This document shows, piece after piece, positions 51,063 to 60,003 of a stretch of DNA of 64,000 nt (positions within the stretch are counted from its first letter, which is position 1; every line of letters starts with the position of its first letter). Position numbers and translations under genes: made by a program. Source of the stretch: UBA6059 sp040222235 (GTDB lineage: Bacteria; Bacteroidota; Bacteroidia; Cytophagales; Cyclobacteriaceae); NCBI GenBank assembly GCA_040222235.1, contig JAVKDO010000006.1, positions 5,341-69,340 on the forward strand, given 5' to 3'. The notes under the pieces are model-generated. The model worked only from the letters and a program-made list of their open reading frames with translations, made no database searches and had not been told where the DNA came from.

Positions 51063-51700
51063 CAGTTGACATAGGGGCTGATCAGTGCCTGCCAGATTTT
51101 GTACCCATTCTCATTCATATGCAGCGGGTCTTCTTTGAATAGGTTGGGCTTGATCTCTTCATTCTCATCCATCATAGGCGACCAAACATCGATGAAGGCG
51201 AGATCATTCTGTGTGCAGAAGGCTTCCAGCTTTTCATTATACTCTTCATACTTGGCCTTTAGATGCCATCGCTCTTCGCTTGGTTTCGCCGAGATCAGTA
51301 TTATTTCAGTTGTTGGGCTTTCTTCTTCTATTTTCCTTACCAGCAACTCCATGTCCGTGATGATGCGGGTCGCCGACTTACCAGAATTGACGTCATTGTC
51401 ACCTTCGTAGATGAAGACCTTTCGTGGCTGATGTTTGATGATCAGGTCATTGGCATGATAAAGGAGTTCGCTTGTTTCGCTACCGCCAAACCCCAGATTG
51501 TACACCTCCACTTGGGGAAACCAATCATTGAGATTGGGCCAAAGTCGAATGCTAGAGCTACCAGTGAAGATGATTCCGTCTTTTGGAATATCGAGTTTGT
51601 TAATGGCATCTATCTCTGCCTGATAGCGGGTGGGATCTTGGGCCAGACTTGTTAAGCCTGTCAGAAGTAGTAGTACAAAACAGATTATTCGTTGGTTCAT
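51062..51700 (-). CDS. exported SGNH/GDSL-family hydrolase
   Basis: A 212-residue secreted esterase-like enzyme (signal peptide ending SLAQ). Block I is GIIFTGSSSIRLWPN with the nucleophile Ser, block II YNLGFGGSETSELL, block III YEGDNDVNSGKS (Asn) and block V DPLHMNENGYKIW (Asp-x-x-His). All four SGNH positions are intact. It is translationally coupled (TGATG) to the CarboxypepD_reg gene. Likely removes acyl or acetyl groups from an envelope polysaccharide or lipid; substrate inferred only. Confidence 0.9.
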   Translation of the reverse strand: MNQRIICFVLLLLTGLTSLAQDPTRYQAEIDAINKLDIPKDGIIFTGSSSIRLWPNLNDWFPQVEVYNLGFGGSETSELLYHANDLIIKHQPRKVFIYEGDNDVNSGKSATRIITDMELLVRKIEEESPTTEIILISAKPSEERWHLKAKYEEYNEKLEAFCTQNDLAFIDVWSPMMDENEEIKPNLFKEDPLHMNENGYKIWQALISPYVN

Positions 51701-51813
51701 GTTGCTTGATTCGTTGGCGACTAAGATATTAAAATGACGACTAAATGGATTGGTCGTTTTGGGTCAAGAATAGTAAAAAAAGAACAATCGCTTAGGAAAT
51801 CACCACCATTGGC

Positions 51814-52854
51814 TTATTGACATAGAGAAGCTTGAAAGCAGAGCGTATCTCCATTCAAAGGTATTTCACCCGTTTTGTCAAGGATGCCATCTAATCGGAG
51901 ATGGGCGATTTTGGGTTCTTCTTTCATAGTGACCAGCGTCACATGATCAAATGAGGTTTCGTCTTTAGGGTTTTGGGAGCCGCTTGTCGTGCCGAGAATC
52001 ATGTAATCTCGATCGTTCAACGTACGATGTGAGAAGCTATGGAAATGGCCATTGATGACGGTGTAATCTCTGTCGGCCATGGCAGATTCTATTTGCTGAA
52101 GTCCGTGTGTATCCTCTCGCATCCATACGGGCTTGTGCATTAGCAGGAAAGTCCACCTTACATCTTTATACTGCTCCAGTACTTGTTTGAAATAGTCGAT
52201 CTGAGCATTGTTGATCTCTCCGGTTCTCCTCTCTTCCATTCTGTAGTAGAGCGAAGTATCGGCCAGCTCTGGCGTAGGCCCATCCAATAGCTCGATGGCT
52301 CTGGCACGTGCCAGATAGATCTGATGCATCCGGTCTTCATCATAGTCCTCCGAGTCCATCATGAGGAAGAGCACATCCTTGTATGCAAAATGATAATACC
52401 TTGGCCCATAGCGCTCTTGCCAGACCTCTCGCATCACCACATTGGTCAAGTCATGATTCCCACCTAAGTGAAAGAAGGGCGCTTCAGCTTTATTCACGCG
52501 TTGATCAAAATGCTCCCATTCTTTAATAAGCTGCTCACGATCTTCTGTTCCTCCATCGATGAGATCACCCACACTCAAGATAAATTCGGGCTGCAGCAGG
52601 TTGAGCTGCTCGACCGCCACCTCGAAGACGCCTGCCCTTTCTCCACCATAGAGGTCGGAGATGATGGCAAAGGTGAACTTATCTTCCGCATCATTGAAGT
52701 CATCGGAACTCCACGGTGTAGGGCCGGAAGTGACATCATTCACGAAGACTTGCGGTGCTGGTGCTTCAGGTTTTTCTTGCTGACAAGCGCTTAGACCAAG
52801 CAAAAGGACAAGAACAAACACAAGGATTGAGTTTTGTAGTGTAGTAGATGGCAT
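51814..52854 (-). CDS. metallophosphoesterase-family lipoprotein
   Basis: A 346-residue calcineurin-like phosphoesterase anchored as a lipoprotein (lipobox LSACQQ, Cys24). Motifs are GDLIDGG (Asp97), GGNHDLTN (Asn133-His134-Asp135), LMHKPVW (His) and NGHFHSF. The first metal motif, normally D-x-H, reads D67-L-Y69 in ISDLYGG, so one histidine ligand is replaced by Tyr. Active metallophosphoesterases with this replacement are possible but unusual. The substrate is unknown. Confidence 0.86.
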   Translation of the reverse strand: MPSTTLQNSILVFVLVLLLGLSACQQEKPEAPAPQVFVNDVTSGPTPWSSDDFNDAEDKFTFAIISDLYGGERAGVFEVAVEQLNLLQPEFILSVGDLIDGGTEDREQLIKEWEHFDQRVNKAEAPFFHLGGNHDLTNVVMREVWQERYGPRYYHFAYKDVLFLMMDSEDYDEDRMHQIYLARARAIELLDGPTPELADTSLYYRMEERRTGEINNAQIDYFKQVLEQYKDVRWTFLLMHKPVWMREDTHGLQQIESAMADRDYTVINGHFHSFSHRTLNDRDYMILGTTSGSQNPKDETSFDHVTLVTMKEEPKIAHLRLDGILDKTGEIPLNGDTLCFQASLCQ

Positions 52855-52975
52855 GATTAAATCTACATAATTCGTTGTTGTGATGCTGCTTGAGGGTAAA
52901 TGTCGCTATATGCAACCAGCTGCCGCGCTTTTGTAAAGCGTGGCGGTTTATCAACCATCAAGTACCTTTACCTTC

Positions 52976-53377
52976 ATGCAGCGCATATTTCTAATCTCCA
53001 TCACAGTAATCATTAGTATCATCCTCTGGACAAGTTTTTCCCAGGACACGGTAGATGATTTATCGGGAGGTTTTAAGGAGATCGCCTTCTACCGAAATGA
53101 AAATAATACTGGCCCCATCTTGCGCAAGTATGCTGTCAGTCTTAATGATACCCTTTGGCAGGAAATGCAACAATACGGCCAAATGATGCCCTACACGAAG
53201 TACGGCACGACCACCGTCTTTTTCTTCATTCACGGTAGTGAAACGCCGCAAACACTCAACCCCAGCTCACCGAGCTTTGATGCGCAATATCGACGAAGCT
53301 GTATCGGTAAATTCGACAGAAATGCCAGTGGGGTATCCAGCTTTACCCGATATCCTTTTCGCTCCAAGACGTACTAA
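52976..53377 (+). CDS. small secreted hypothetical protein
   Basis: A 133-residue protein from ATG 52976 with a signal peptide (RIFLISITVIISIILWTSFS). It includes KEIAFYRNENNTGPILRKYA and YTKYGTTTVFFFIHGSETPQ. Not recognised. The C-terminus after GSETPQ looks low-quality. After two stop codons the same frame continues with RDGWVIGVPWLTATKVIVYS (about 53411-53470), so the gene may have lost its 3' end by point mutation. Weak support for a functional role. Confidence 0.55.
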   Translation: MQRIFLISITVIISIILWTSFSQDTVDDLSGGFKEIAFYRNENNTGPILRKYAVSLNDTLWQEMQQYGQMMPYTKYGTTTVFFFIHGSETPQTLNPSSPSFDAQYRRSCIGKFDRNASGVSSFTRYPFRSKTY

Positions 53378-53505
53378 ATCGACACTGTAGTTGGTTGACT
53401 TATTCGTGCCGTTCATCGTGACGGATGGGTCATAGGCGTGCCTTGGCTAACTGCCACCAAGGTAATAGTGTATAGCAGTATGGACATAAAACCTTCAATA
53501 TATCC

Positions 53506-53883
53506 ATGCGCAAGCCAATCATCTCACTGTTTTCTCTGCTCTTCATCTTCCTGATTTCGTGTGAGCGGTTCACACCTGAAGAGAAGGCCGAGCTTTCGAA
53601 AGGGGAGGAAGTATATATCACACACTGCATTAGCTGTCATGGCCCTAGTGGTGATGGTCTCAATGGTGCCTATCCTTCGCTGCTCAAACCCCAGTTTACG
53701 GAGACGATCACTGATAATGCACTGAATATCATCAGGCATGGGTCTGCAGCTGCCGACGGTATGAAAGCGGTCAGCCTGAGTGACGAGGAACTTGTCCAGG
53801 TGGTCAATTACATTCAGAACAACTGGAGCAATGAAGCTCCATTGCTATCACAGTCTAATCTCAAAAGCGCTCAAAAACTATAA
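53506..53883 (+). CDS. c-type cytochrome lipoprotein
   Basis: A 125-residue electron carrier. The lipobox (FLISC, Cys19) anchors it to the membrane, and the heme motif is C41-I-S-C44-H45 (HCISCHGPSGDGLNG). Met in ADGMKAVSLSD is the likely sixth ligand, followed by a C-terminal DEELVQVVNYIQNNW helix. It is the first gene of the molybdenum oxidoreductase operon (2 bp before IorA) and probably takes electrons from its iron-sulfur centres. Confidence 0.93.
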   Translation: MRKPIISLFSLLFIFLISCERFTPEEKAELSKGEEVYITHCISCHGPSGDGLNGAYPSLLKPQFTETITDNALNIIRHGSAAADGMKAVSLSDEELVQVVNYIQNNWSNEAPLLSQSNLKSAQKL

Positions 53884-53885
53884 TT

Positions 53886-54350
53886 ATGGCATCATTTCAA
53901 CTTCTGGTCAACGGTCAGCAACATTCGGTGGATGTAGATGCTGACACTCCATTGCTCTGGGTACTTCGCGATGAACTCAAACTGCACGGCACCAAGTACG
54001 GCTGTGGTATAGCCCAGTGCGGAGCTTGCACGGTACATATCGATGGCTTGCCCATTCGCGCGTGCTGCTTCCCTATCGGGAAATTGGCCGGGAAGAACGT
54101 CACCACAATTGAAGGACTATCTGAGGTAGGTGATCATCCAGTCCAGCTCGCTTGGCAAGAGATAGACGTGCCACAATGCGGCTATTGTCAGACCGGTCAG
54201 ATTATGACCGCTGCGGCACTACTCGATCGCAATCCAAGTCCTTCAGATGAAGATATCAGTCGAGCCATGAAAGGCAATCTCTGTCGCTGTGGCACCTATC
54301 CCAGAATTAAGAAAGCGATCAACGAAGCAGCTAAAACCAGGATGTCATGA
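53886..54350 (+). CDS. 2Fe-2S subunit of an isoquinoline 1-oxidoreductase/aldehyde oxidase-like enzyme
   Basis: A 154-residue two-cluster ferredoxin subunit. The plant-type [2Fe-2S] cluster uses C40, C45, C48 and C60 (YGCGIAQCGACTVHI...RAC). The second cluster uses C98, C101, C133 and C135 (PQCGYCQTGQIM...GNLCRCGTYPR). This is the IorA-type small subunit of two-subunit xanthine-dehydrogenase-family enzymes, which lack an FAD subunit. It overlaps the catalytic subunit gene as ATGA. Confidence 0.95.
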   Translation: MASFQLLVNGQQHSVDVDADTPLLWVLRDELKLHGTKYGCGIAQCGACTVHIDGLPIRACCFPIGKLAGKNVTTIEGLSEVGDHPVQLAWQEIDVPQCGYCQTGQIMTAAALLDRNPSPSDEDISRAMKGNLCRCGTYPRIKKAINEAAKTRMS

Positions 54351-56554
54351 AAACCAATAGACGAAACTTCATCAAAGTATCAGCACTAGCCGGAGGAGGA
54401 TTCATGATGGCCATCGCCATGCCTGGGTCTGCAGCCCTTAGCAGAATGCTGAACAATGGTCAGGCAGAGCTGAATAATTTCCTAACAATTGATACGGCTG
54501 GGAATATTGTGTTTAAGCTCACCAAGCACGAGATGGGACAAGGTTCTGGAACCGGATTGCCAATGATATTGGCTGATGAGCTTGGAGCGGACTGGAGTAA
54601 GATTTCCCTGGTAAGGTCGGCATATGACCCCAAGTTCACCTCTCGAGAAATGGGTACCACAGGGGGTAGTTCTACCATTGACAAGATGTGGGATGTCCTA
54701 CGGACTGCTGGAGCCACTGCCCGAGAGATGCTCAAGCAAGCAGCGGCTAGCAGATGGCAAGTAGATGTGGGCACATTGCAGGTTGCCAATAGCGAAGTTA
54801 TCAATCCTGAGAGCGATGAACGACTGTCATTTGGAGCACTAGCGGCGGACGCTGCTTCGTTGACCGTACCCGAAAACCCACCATTGAAGAAGTCGGAAGA
54901 GTTTGTCTACATCGGCCAATCAGTCAAAAATCTGATCACAAAAGACGTTATAACCGGAAAGGCTAACTACGGCATCAATGTCGAGGTGGAAGGAATGGTG
55001 TACGCCTCTATCGAAAAATGCCCAGTCTATAAAGGCACGTTGGTTGATTTTGATGACACAGAAGCGAGGAAGGTAAGCGGGGTGCTTGATATTATTCCCG
55101 TTCCACAAATGATGGGAGCTGTGGAAGGACATTTTGTGCAGACTGGAGTAGCGGTCATCGCAAAAAGTACCTGGAGTGCGATCAAGGCTAGAAAGAAACT
55201 CAGGATCAACTGGGACTATGAAACCAAGGGAGTATCTCTACCGGAGCTGGAAACCAGATTGACACAAAAAGCTGAGGAAACGGAGGAGGCCATTTTTGAG
55301 AGAGGAGACTATGAAGCGCTAAAATCGGCAGATGAAAATGAGGTGTTTACAGCAGCCTATGACAACCCATACCAGGCGCATGCCCTGATGGAGCCAATCA
55401 ATGCAACAGCACACTACAAAGGAGACAGCTGCGAGGTGTGGGTAGGCACACAATCCGGTGAACGCGTCAGCCGCGAGATCATTAAGCTTACGGAATTGTC
55501 TATTGAAAAAATCACAATCAATGTTTGTAACTCTGGTGGTTCCTTTGGTCGCAGATTCTATGCTGATTCTACCATGGAGGCGGTATTTCTCAGCAAGGAG
55601 CTTAATCTTCCTGTGAAGGTTACCTGGACTAGAGAGGACGAGATCTCGCATGATTATTTCCACCCGTATCAGAAATCGATTTTTGAAGCTGTGATTACTC
55701 CGGAGAAGAAGGTGGTCGGCTGGCATTCAAGCATCACGAGAACAGAGAATTACCATTCAGGTTCACAACAATGGGAGATTCCATATTACTTCCCCAATGT
55801 TAGAACCTTTTTTGAGTTTGAACCCTCTATCGTACATACTGGTGCATGGCGAAGTGTAGCAGAGCATAGCTCCTCCCTGGGGCGTGAGTCGTTTATGGAT
55901 GAGTTGGCTATCAAGCTGGAGCGTGACCCTCTCGAATTTAGGATGTCCTTGCTCGATCATGAGATTACACGTATTGGCACTGATAGCTTTGCCGATACGG
56001 TATACAACTACGAGACGCTATTAAATGGCCGCTATAAGGAAGTATTAGAAACAATCAAGTCAAAAGGATGGTACACAAGAAGTAGTACTCCAGGTAAAGG
56101 AGTAGGGATGGCCATTGAGAACTTTGGTCGCACAGTGTGCGCGCACATCGCTGAAGTGACCATTGATGCCAGCACTTACAATGGTTTTAAGGTGGATCGA
56201 ATACGTAGTGTAGTACACTGTGGTACGGTGGTTAATCCGCACTTAGGTCTTGGTCAGATAGAAGGGAGTATCATCTTGGCGCTATCAGCATTGCAGTATG
56301 GTGGAGTGGAAATCGATGGGGGTAGAGTGACGCGTAGTAACTTCCACGACAATCGACTGGTGAGAATTGATGAAGTACCTGAGTTTGATGTGCACTTTAT
56401 CCCAAGTGATGAGCCGCCCAATGGTCTTGGGGAACCCGGGACGCCTCCTTTAGCACCTGCAGTACTCAATGCGCTGTACGATGCTACTGGTGTTAGAGTA
56501 AGAAAAATACCGGTTTTGAAAGAAGATCTGAATACTTTCCAAACAACGGTTTAA
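54347..56554 (+). CDS. molybdopterin-binding catalytic subunit, IorB-like aldehyde oxidoreductase
   Basis: A 735-residue catalytic subunit of the xanthine dehydrogenase family, hydroxylating heteroaromatics or oxidising aldehydes with a molybdenum cofactor. A twin-arginine signal (NRRNFIKVSALAGGGFMM) sends the folded enzyme to the periplasm, where the cytochrome c can accept electrons. Motifs include KHEMGQGSGTGLPMILADEL, GTTGGSSTIDKMWD, YDNPYQAHALMEPINATAHY, VCNSGGSFGRRFYADSTMEA, GAWRSVAEHSSS and the catalytic-Glu region NGLGEPGTPPLAPAVLNAL. The usual two-subunit length is about 730 residues, so it looks complete. The substrate is not determinable from sequence. Confidence 0.94.
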   Translation: MKTNRRNFIKVSALAGGGFMMAIAMPGSAALSRMLNNGQAELNNFLTIDTAGNIVFKLTKHEMGQGSGTGLPMILADELGADWSKISLVRSAYDPKFTSREMGTTGGSSTIDKMWDVLRTAGATAREMLKQAAASRWQVDVGTLQVANSEVINPESDERLSFGALAADAASLTVPENPPLKKSEEFVYIGQSVKNLITKDVITGKANYGINVEVEGMVYASIEKCPVYKGTLVDFDDTEARKVSGVLDIIPVPQMMGAVEGHFVQTGVAVIAKSTWSAIKARKKLRINWDYETKGVSLPELETRLTQKAEETEEAIFERGDYEALKSADENEVFTAAYDNPYQAHALMEPINATAHYKGDSCEVWVGTQSGERVSREIIKLTELSIEKITINVCNSGGSFGRRFYADSTMEAVFLSKELNLPVKVTWTREDEISHDYFHPYQKSIFEAVITPEKKVVGWHSSITRTENYHSGSQQWEIPYYFPNVRTFFEFEPSIVHTGAWRSVAEHSSSLGRESFMDELAIKLERDPLEFRMSLLDHEITRIGTDSFADTVYNYETLLNGRYKEVLETIKSKGWYTRSSTPGKGVGMAIENFGRTVCAHIAEVTIDASTYNGFKVDRIRSVVHCGTVVNPHLGLGQIEGSIILALSALQYGGVEIDGGRVTRSNFHDNRLVRIDEVPEFDVHFIPSDEPPNGLGEPGTPPLAPAVLNALYDATGVRVRKIPVLKEDLNTFQTTV

Positions 56555-56608
56555 TAGCACAAAATAACAATGCTAGACGAGGAGATTGGTTGGTAATCCT
56601 CATTGTGG

Positions 56609-56640
56609 ACTCCCGATTCTATTTGATCGGGAGTTTTTTT
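56609..56640 (+). terminator. intrinsic terminator of the cytochrome-IorA-IorB operon
   Basis: ACTCCCGAT and ATCGGGAGT form a perfect 9-bp stem with an 8-nt loop, ending in a T7 run. It begins 54 bp after the stop of the catalytic subunit. Confidence 0.93.
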
Positions 56641-56726
56641 GCGTCAATGGCAGGCCATCTCGATCGCTAGTTGGTTCATTCTTAGTAAAAATCGTAGCTT
56701 TATAAAACAGCTATGGGTCAATCTGA

Positions 56727-58553
56727 ATGAAGCTAGCTTCTCTCTGTCTTACTCTTTTTATCTATTTTTCGACGTGTGCCAATATTAGTGCTCAACGATT
56801 GGATAGTGTTTCCCTTCATCTGGGGTATCGGTTTCAGTTTCAGTTTGCTGGATATATCGCGGCTCATGAGAAAGGCTTCTATCGCGAACAGGGGCTTGAG
56901 GTGGAGTTTTACACTGGACAAGGAACTCCGTTCATAGATATTGACACAGTCAAAGATCATGAGTACTTCATAGGTACTGGCAGCCAGCTCCTCGGCCTGA
57001 ACAGGCGCAACGAGCTATTGCTTGTGGCTTCCATATTTCAACACTCCCCATTATCACTGGTAGCAAGAAGAGATCTGGGTATTAACTACTTAATTGATCT
57101 AGAAGGACGAAGTATTGGCACTGGAGCGGAAAACATGGCGATGCTCGTGAGTGCTGGTGTCAACATTGATAGTATCAATAACTCTGGCCCTACCTCACAG
57201 AAGTACTTATTAGAAACCGGTGAATTGCAGGCAGTATCACGGTATCTCCTTGATCCACCACTTGATCCTGAGAAATACATCACCTTCAAACCGCTGGAGT
57301 ACGGTGTGGATTTTTATGGTGAGTGTCTGGTCACCCATCAGCGTGAATTAGAGAATAACCCCGAGCGCCTTGAAAAAATGTACAGGGCGACAATCAAGGG
57401 ATGGCAATATGCAGTCTCTCATCCTGAAGAGTTAATTGATCTTATCAGAACCAAATACAATAGAGATAAGACCCTAGCGGAACTCGAAAGAGAAGCCGAT
57501 GTGGTCATCAACTCGCTTATCCTGCCCAACCTTTTTCCGATAGGCTACAGTACCAAAGCCAAATGGGTAAATATGGAGGAGGTATCTCGGCAGTTTGGTG
57601 TAATCGAAGGTGAGACGGACTGGGACAACTTCCTGTACTCTGAAATTAGGGGTCGAGAAAGTGCTGCGACCGAGGAGTTGCTTCAAGTAATTAAAATTGT
57701 GGTCTCGGTGATCATGGTGGTCATTGTTATCCTAATCATCTACAGTGTGATGCTGAGGAGGGCCGTGAATAAGCGCACTTTGCAGCTCATGGTAGCGAAC
57801 ACGGATATTCAAAATAAAAACGAACGACTTGCAACGCAGACCCGAGAATTAGTAGAGCTCAATGCCTTCAAGAATAAGATGTTGGCCGTGATCTCGCATG
57901 ATGTAAAGGGGCCGCTATCCAATATGGAATCCCTCATTCACCTTGTGAAAAGCGCGGACTTATCGGAAAAGGAGTTTAAGGAATTAGTCCATGATCTTCA
58001 TAGTCGATTGCGAGAGGTCAGTGGCTTTCTATTGAATATATTGATGTGGGCCAAGAGTCAGATTTATGGATTTTCATCTGCTCCGGAAAAGATTTACCCA
58101 AAGAAATTAGTTGATGATACCACATCAGTCTTTCAATCGGAGGTAGATCAAAAGAAGCTCAGGATGATCAATACAATTGCGGCTGATAGTGAAGTATATG
58201 CAGATCCGTCATTGGCGAATTTGATCGTGCGAAACCTACTGACCAACGCCATAAAGTTTAGTTATGATGCGACAGATATTGAAATTAGCGCAGTGCGCCA
58301 AGGCGACTACTTGAAGTTTACCATTGCGGATAAGGGAATAGGCATTAGTCCTGAACGCCAAAGGCAATTGCTCAAAGGAGCCGTCCAAAGTCTCAAAACC
58401 AATGGCGGAGAATTGGGATCTGGCCTTGGGTTGATGCTCTGCAAGGAGTTTGTAGATATGCACAATGGCGAAATGGGTATAGAAAGTGTAGAAGGCAAAG
58501 GAACTTCCGTTTGGTTTACGCTCCCACTGACCAAACCAACAATCCAGACCTAA
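56727..58553 (+). CDS. histidine kinase with NMT1/THI5-like periplasmic sensor domain
   Basis: A 608-residue sensor kinase. After the signal peptide (1-22), residues about 28-290 form an ABC-type substrate-binding domain of the NMT1/THI5-like class (RFQFQFAGYIAAHEKGFYRE, GLEVEFYTGQGTP, KPLEYGVDFYGECLVTHQ). One transmembrane helix follows (about 322-344), then a short coiled coil and HisKA with the H box VISHDVKGPLSNME and phosphoacceptor His391. The HATPase domain has NLLTNAIKFS, DKGIGISP and GSGLGLMLCKEF. No response regulator is adjacent. A periplasmic binding protein fused to a kinase suggests sensing of a thiamine-precursor-like or other small ligand; that ligand is inferred. It ends 1 bp before the convergent amidohydrolase stop. 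Confidence 0.92.
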   Translation: MKLASLCLTLFIYFSTCANISAQRLDSVSLHLGYRFQFQFAGYIAAHEKGFYREQGLEVEFYTGQGTPFIDIDTVKDHEYFIGTGSQLLGLNRRNELLLVASIFQHSPLSLVARRDLGINYLIDLEGRSIGTGAENMAMLVSAGVNIDSINNSGPTSQKYLLETGELQAVSRYLLDPPLDPEKYITFKPLEYGVDFYGECLVTHQRELENNPERLEKMYRATIKGWQYAVSHPEELIDLIRTKYNRDKTLAELEREADVVINSLILPNLFPIGYSTKAKWVNMEEVSRQFGVIEGETDWDNFLYSEIRGRESAATEELLQVIKIVVSVIMVVIVILIIYSVMLRRAVNKRTLQLMVANTDIQNKNERLATQTRELVELNAFKNKMLAVISHDVKGPLSNMESLIHLVKSADLSEKEFKELVHDLHSRLREVSGFLLNILMWAKSQIYGFSSAPEKIYPKKLVDDTTSVFQSEVDQKKLRMINTIAADSEVYADPSLANLIVRNLLTNAIKFSYDATDIEISAVRQGDYLKFTIADKGIGISPERQRQLLKGAVQSLKTNGGELGSGLGLMLCKEFVDMHNGEMGIESVEGKGTSVWFTLPLTKPTIQT

Positions 58554-58554
58554 C

Positions 58555-59994
58555 TTATCGCTCCAATAATCCGTCCAAGGCTTGTCGATCATAGTATTTT
58601 CCGTTTCTGAAGACACCTGATATTTTCTGAGTATTGCTGATTTCCTCAAGTGGATTCGATTCAAGGATGACTAGATCCGCGAAGTAGTCTTTTTTCACCA
58701 AGCCTAGTTCTGCCTCCAAACCAAAATACTGAGCAGGAAGTGTAGTGGCCGCTGCAAGTGCCTCGCGCTCGCTCAGTCCTGCATTAACCAGAAACTCCAA
58801 CTCCTTGTGCAAGCTGAAGCCTGGCGTAAGAAAGAATATTGGAGTATCCGTACCCGCAAGAATTTTCACCCCTCGGTCGGCCAGGTATCTTACGAGCGAG
58901 TAGCAGAACTTGGCATACTCGATATTTTCTGGTGATGCTTCCGAAGCACTTAGAGCAGCGGCATTTTGAAGCCAAGCTGCTCTCGCATTTTCCGATAGGC
59001 CATCAAAAGTAGCTATCCATTCTTCCTGCTCCCACAGCGCATGCATGCGTCCCCCGGCAATTCCGAGTGTGGGTATCTGGACTGTATTATTAGCAGTGAG
59101 CGCCGCAGCAATGGCTTCTAGTCTGGTAGAGTCAATATTACGCACTGCTTCAATCCGCTGTGCGCTGTGGATGCTACTCCTCAACGCACTGCCCGGTGTG
59201 TTCCGACCTTCAGCCAGCAGTTTAAGTCGATCTTCTAACAGGTCTGGTGCATTGGCTGCTGCTGACATTTCTATATTCCGAAAATGCTCCATACTGCTCA
59301 GACCAGCGTTAGAGGCGGTGATGACATCCATGCTCAGTGGCACATGCCCTGTTACCGGCAGATTCTTTTCCTTGGCTATCGCCAAAATGGATTGGTAAAC
59401 CTCTGGCCGTAGCATCTCATATGCCTTGAGCAGATCGACACCCGCTTTATCAAGCTGCTCGATCATCACGCGAGCGTCTTCCTCATTTTCTATACCCACA
59501 CCGATCTCGGGATTGTTGAGTGTGCTACCATCATAGACTACCGTCTTACCGTCTAGCAATGGTCCGGCCCACATCAACCGAGGGTATCTCTGAGGATCGC
59601 TTTCAGCCTGGGACTTCATTGGTAGCATCTTTTCCAAAAGCCCTCCCGTATCCCGAATGCTTGTGATCCCATTGGCTAAGAACAGATCATACATCGATGG
59701 AGTGATCATTGAATCAAAGGTCAGATGCACGTGAAAATCCCAAAGTCCAGGTATCAGAAACTTGCCTGTTCCATCAATGACCTTGACGTTCTCATCTAAG
59801 GACAATTCTGTGCCGATAGCCACGATTCGTTCACTCTTGAGCAGCACAGTCATGCCAGCTTTTGGCTCATTCTCTGCATCCACTATCGTAATATTCCTAA
59901 TCGCTAGATCCGCTACGATGAACTCCTTCTTTTCAGCACAAGACCACATTACGCTGACGAGCAGTAGCGCGCCAATTTTCTTTATTGATTTCAT
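58555..59994 (-). CDS. exported amidohydrolase-family protein (prolidase/imidazolonepropionase-like)
   Basis: A 479-residue metal-dependent hydrolase lipoprotein (MWSCAEKK, Cys19). The TIM-barrel metal residues are visible: HVH in LWDFHVHLTFD, Lys in LLKAYEML, His in TGHVPLSM and MEHFRN, and Asp in AGTDTPIFF. All are intact. The N-terminal IRNITIVDAENEPKAGMTV and C-terminal KKDYFADLVILESNPLEEI flank as usual. It is the second gene of an operon 9 bp after the D-aminoacylase-like gene. Peptide-derived cyclic amides or dipeptides are possible substrates by family. Confidence 0.92.
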   Translation of the reverse strand: MKSIKKIGALLLVSVMWSCAEKKEFIVADLAIRNITIVDAENEPKAGMTVLLKSERIVAIGTELSLDENVKVIDGTGKFLIPGLWDFHVHLTFDSMITPSMYDLFLANGITSIRDTGGLLEKMLPMKSQAESDPQRYPRLMWAGPLLDGKTVVYDGSTLNNPEIGVGIENEEDARVMIEQLDKAGVDLLKAYEMLRPEVYQSILAIAKEKNLPVTGHVPLSMDVITASNAGLSSMEHFRNIEMSAAANAPDLLEDRLKLLAEGRNTPGSALRSSIHSAQRIEAVRNIDSTRLEAIAAALTANNTVQIPTLGIAGGRMHALWEQEEWIATFDGLSENARAAWLQNAAALSASEASPENIEYAKFCYSLVRYLADRGVKILAGTDTPIFFLTPGFSLHKELEFLVNAGLSEREALAAATTLPAQYFGLEAELGLVKKDYFADLVILESNPLEEISNTQKISGVFRNGKYYDRQALDGLLER

Positions 59995-60003
59995 ATCAAT
60001 TAT

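Noticed and set aside
29243..54083. TTCCCG(A/T)TAGG near-copies of the repeated word (for example at 29243, 31520, 50963, 54075)
   Set aside because: They differ by an inserted C; I left them out of the count to keep the motif definition strict.
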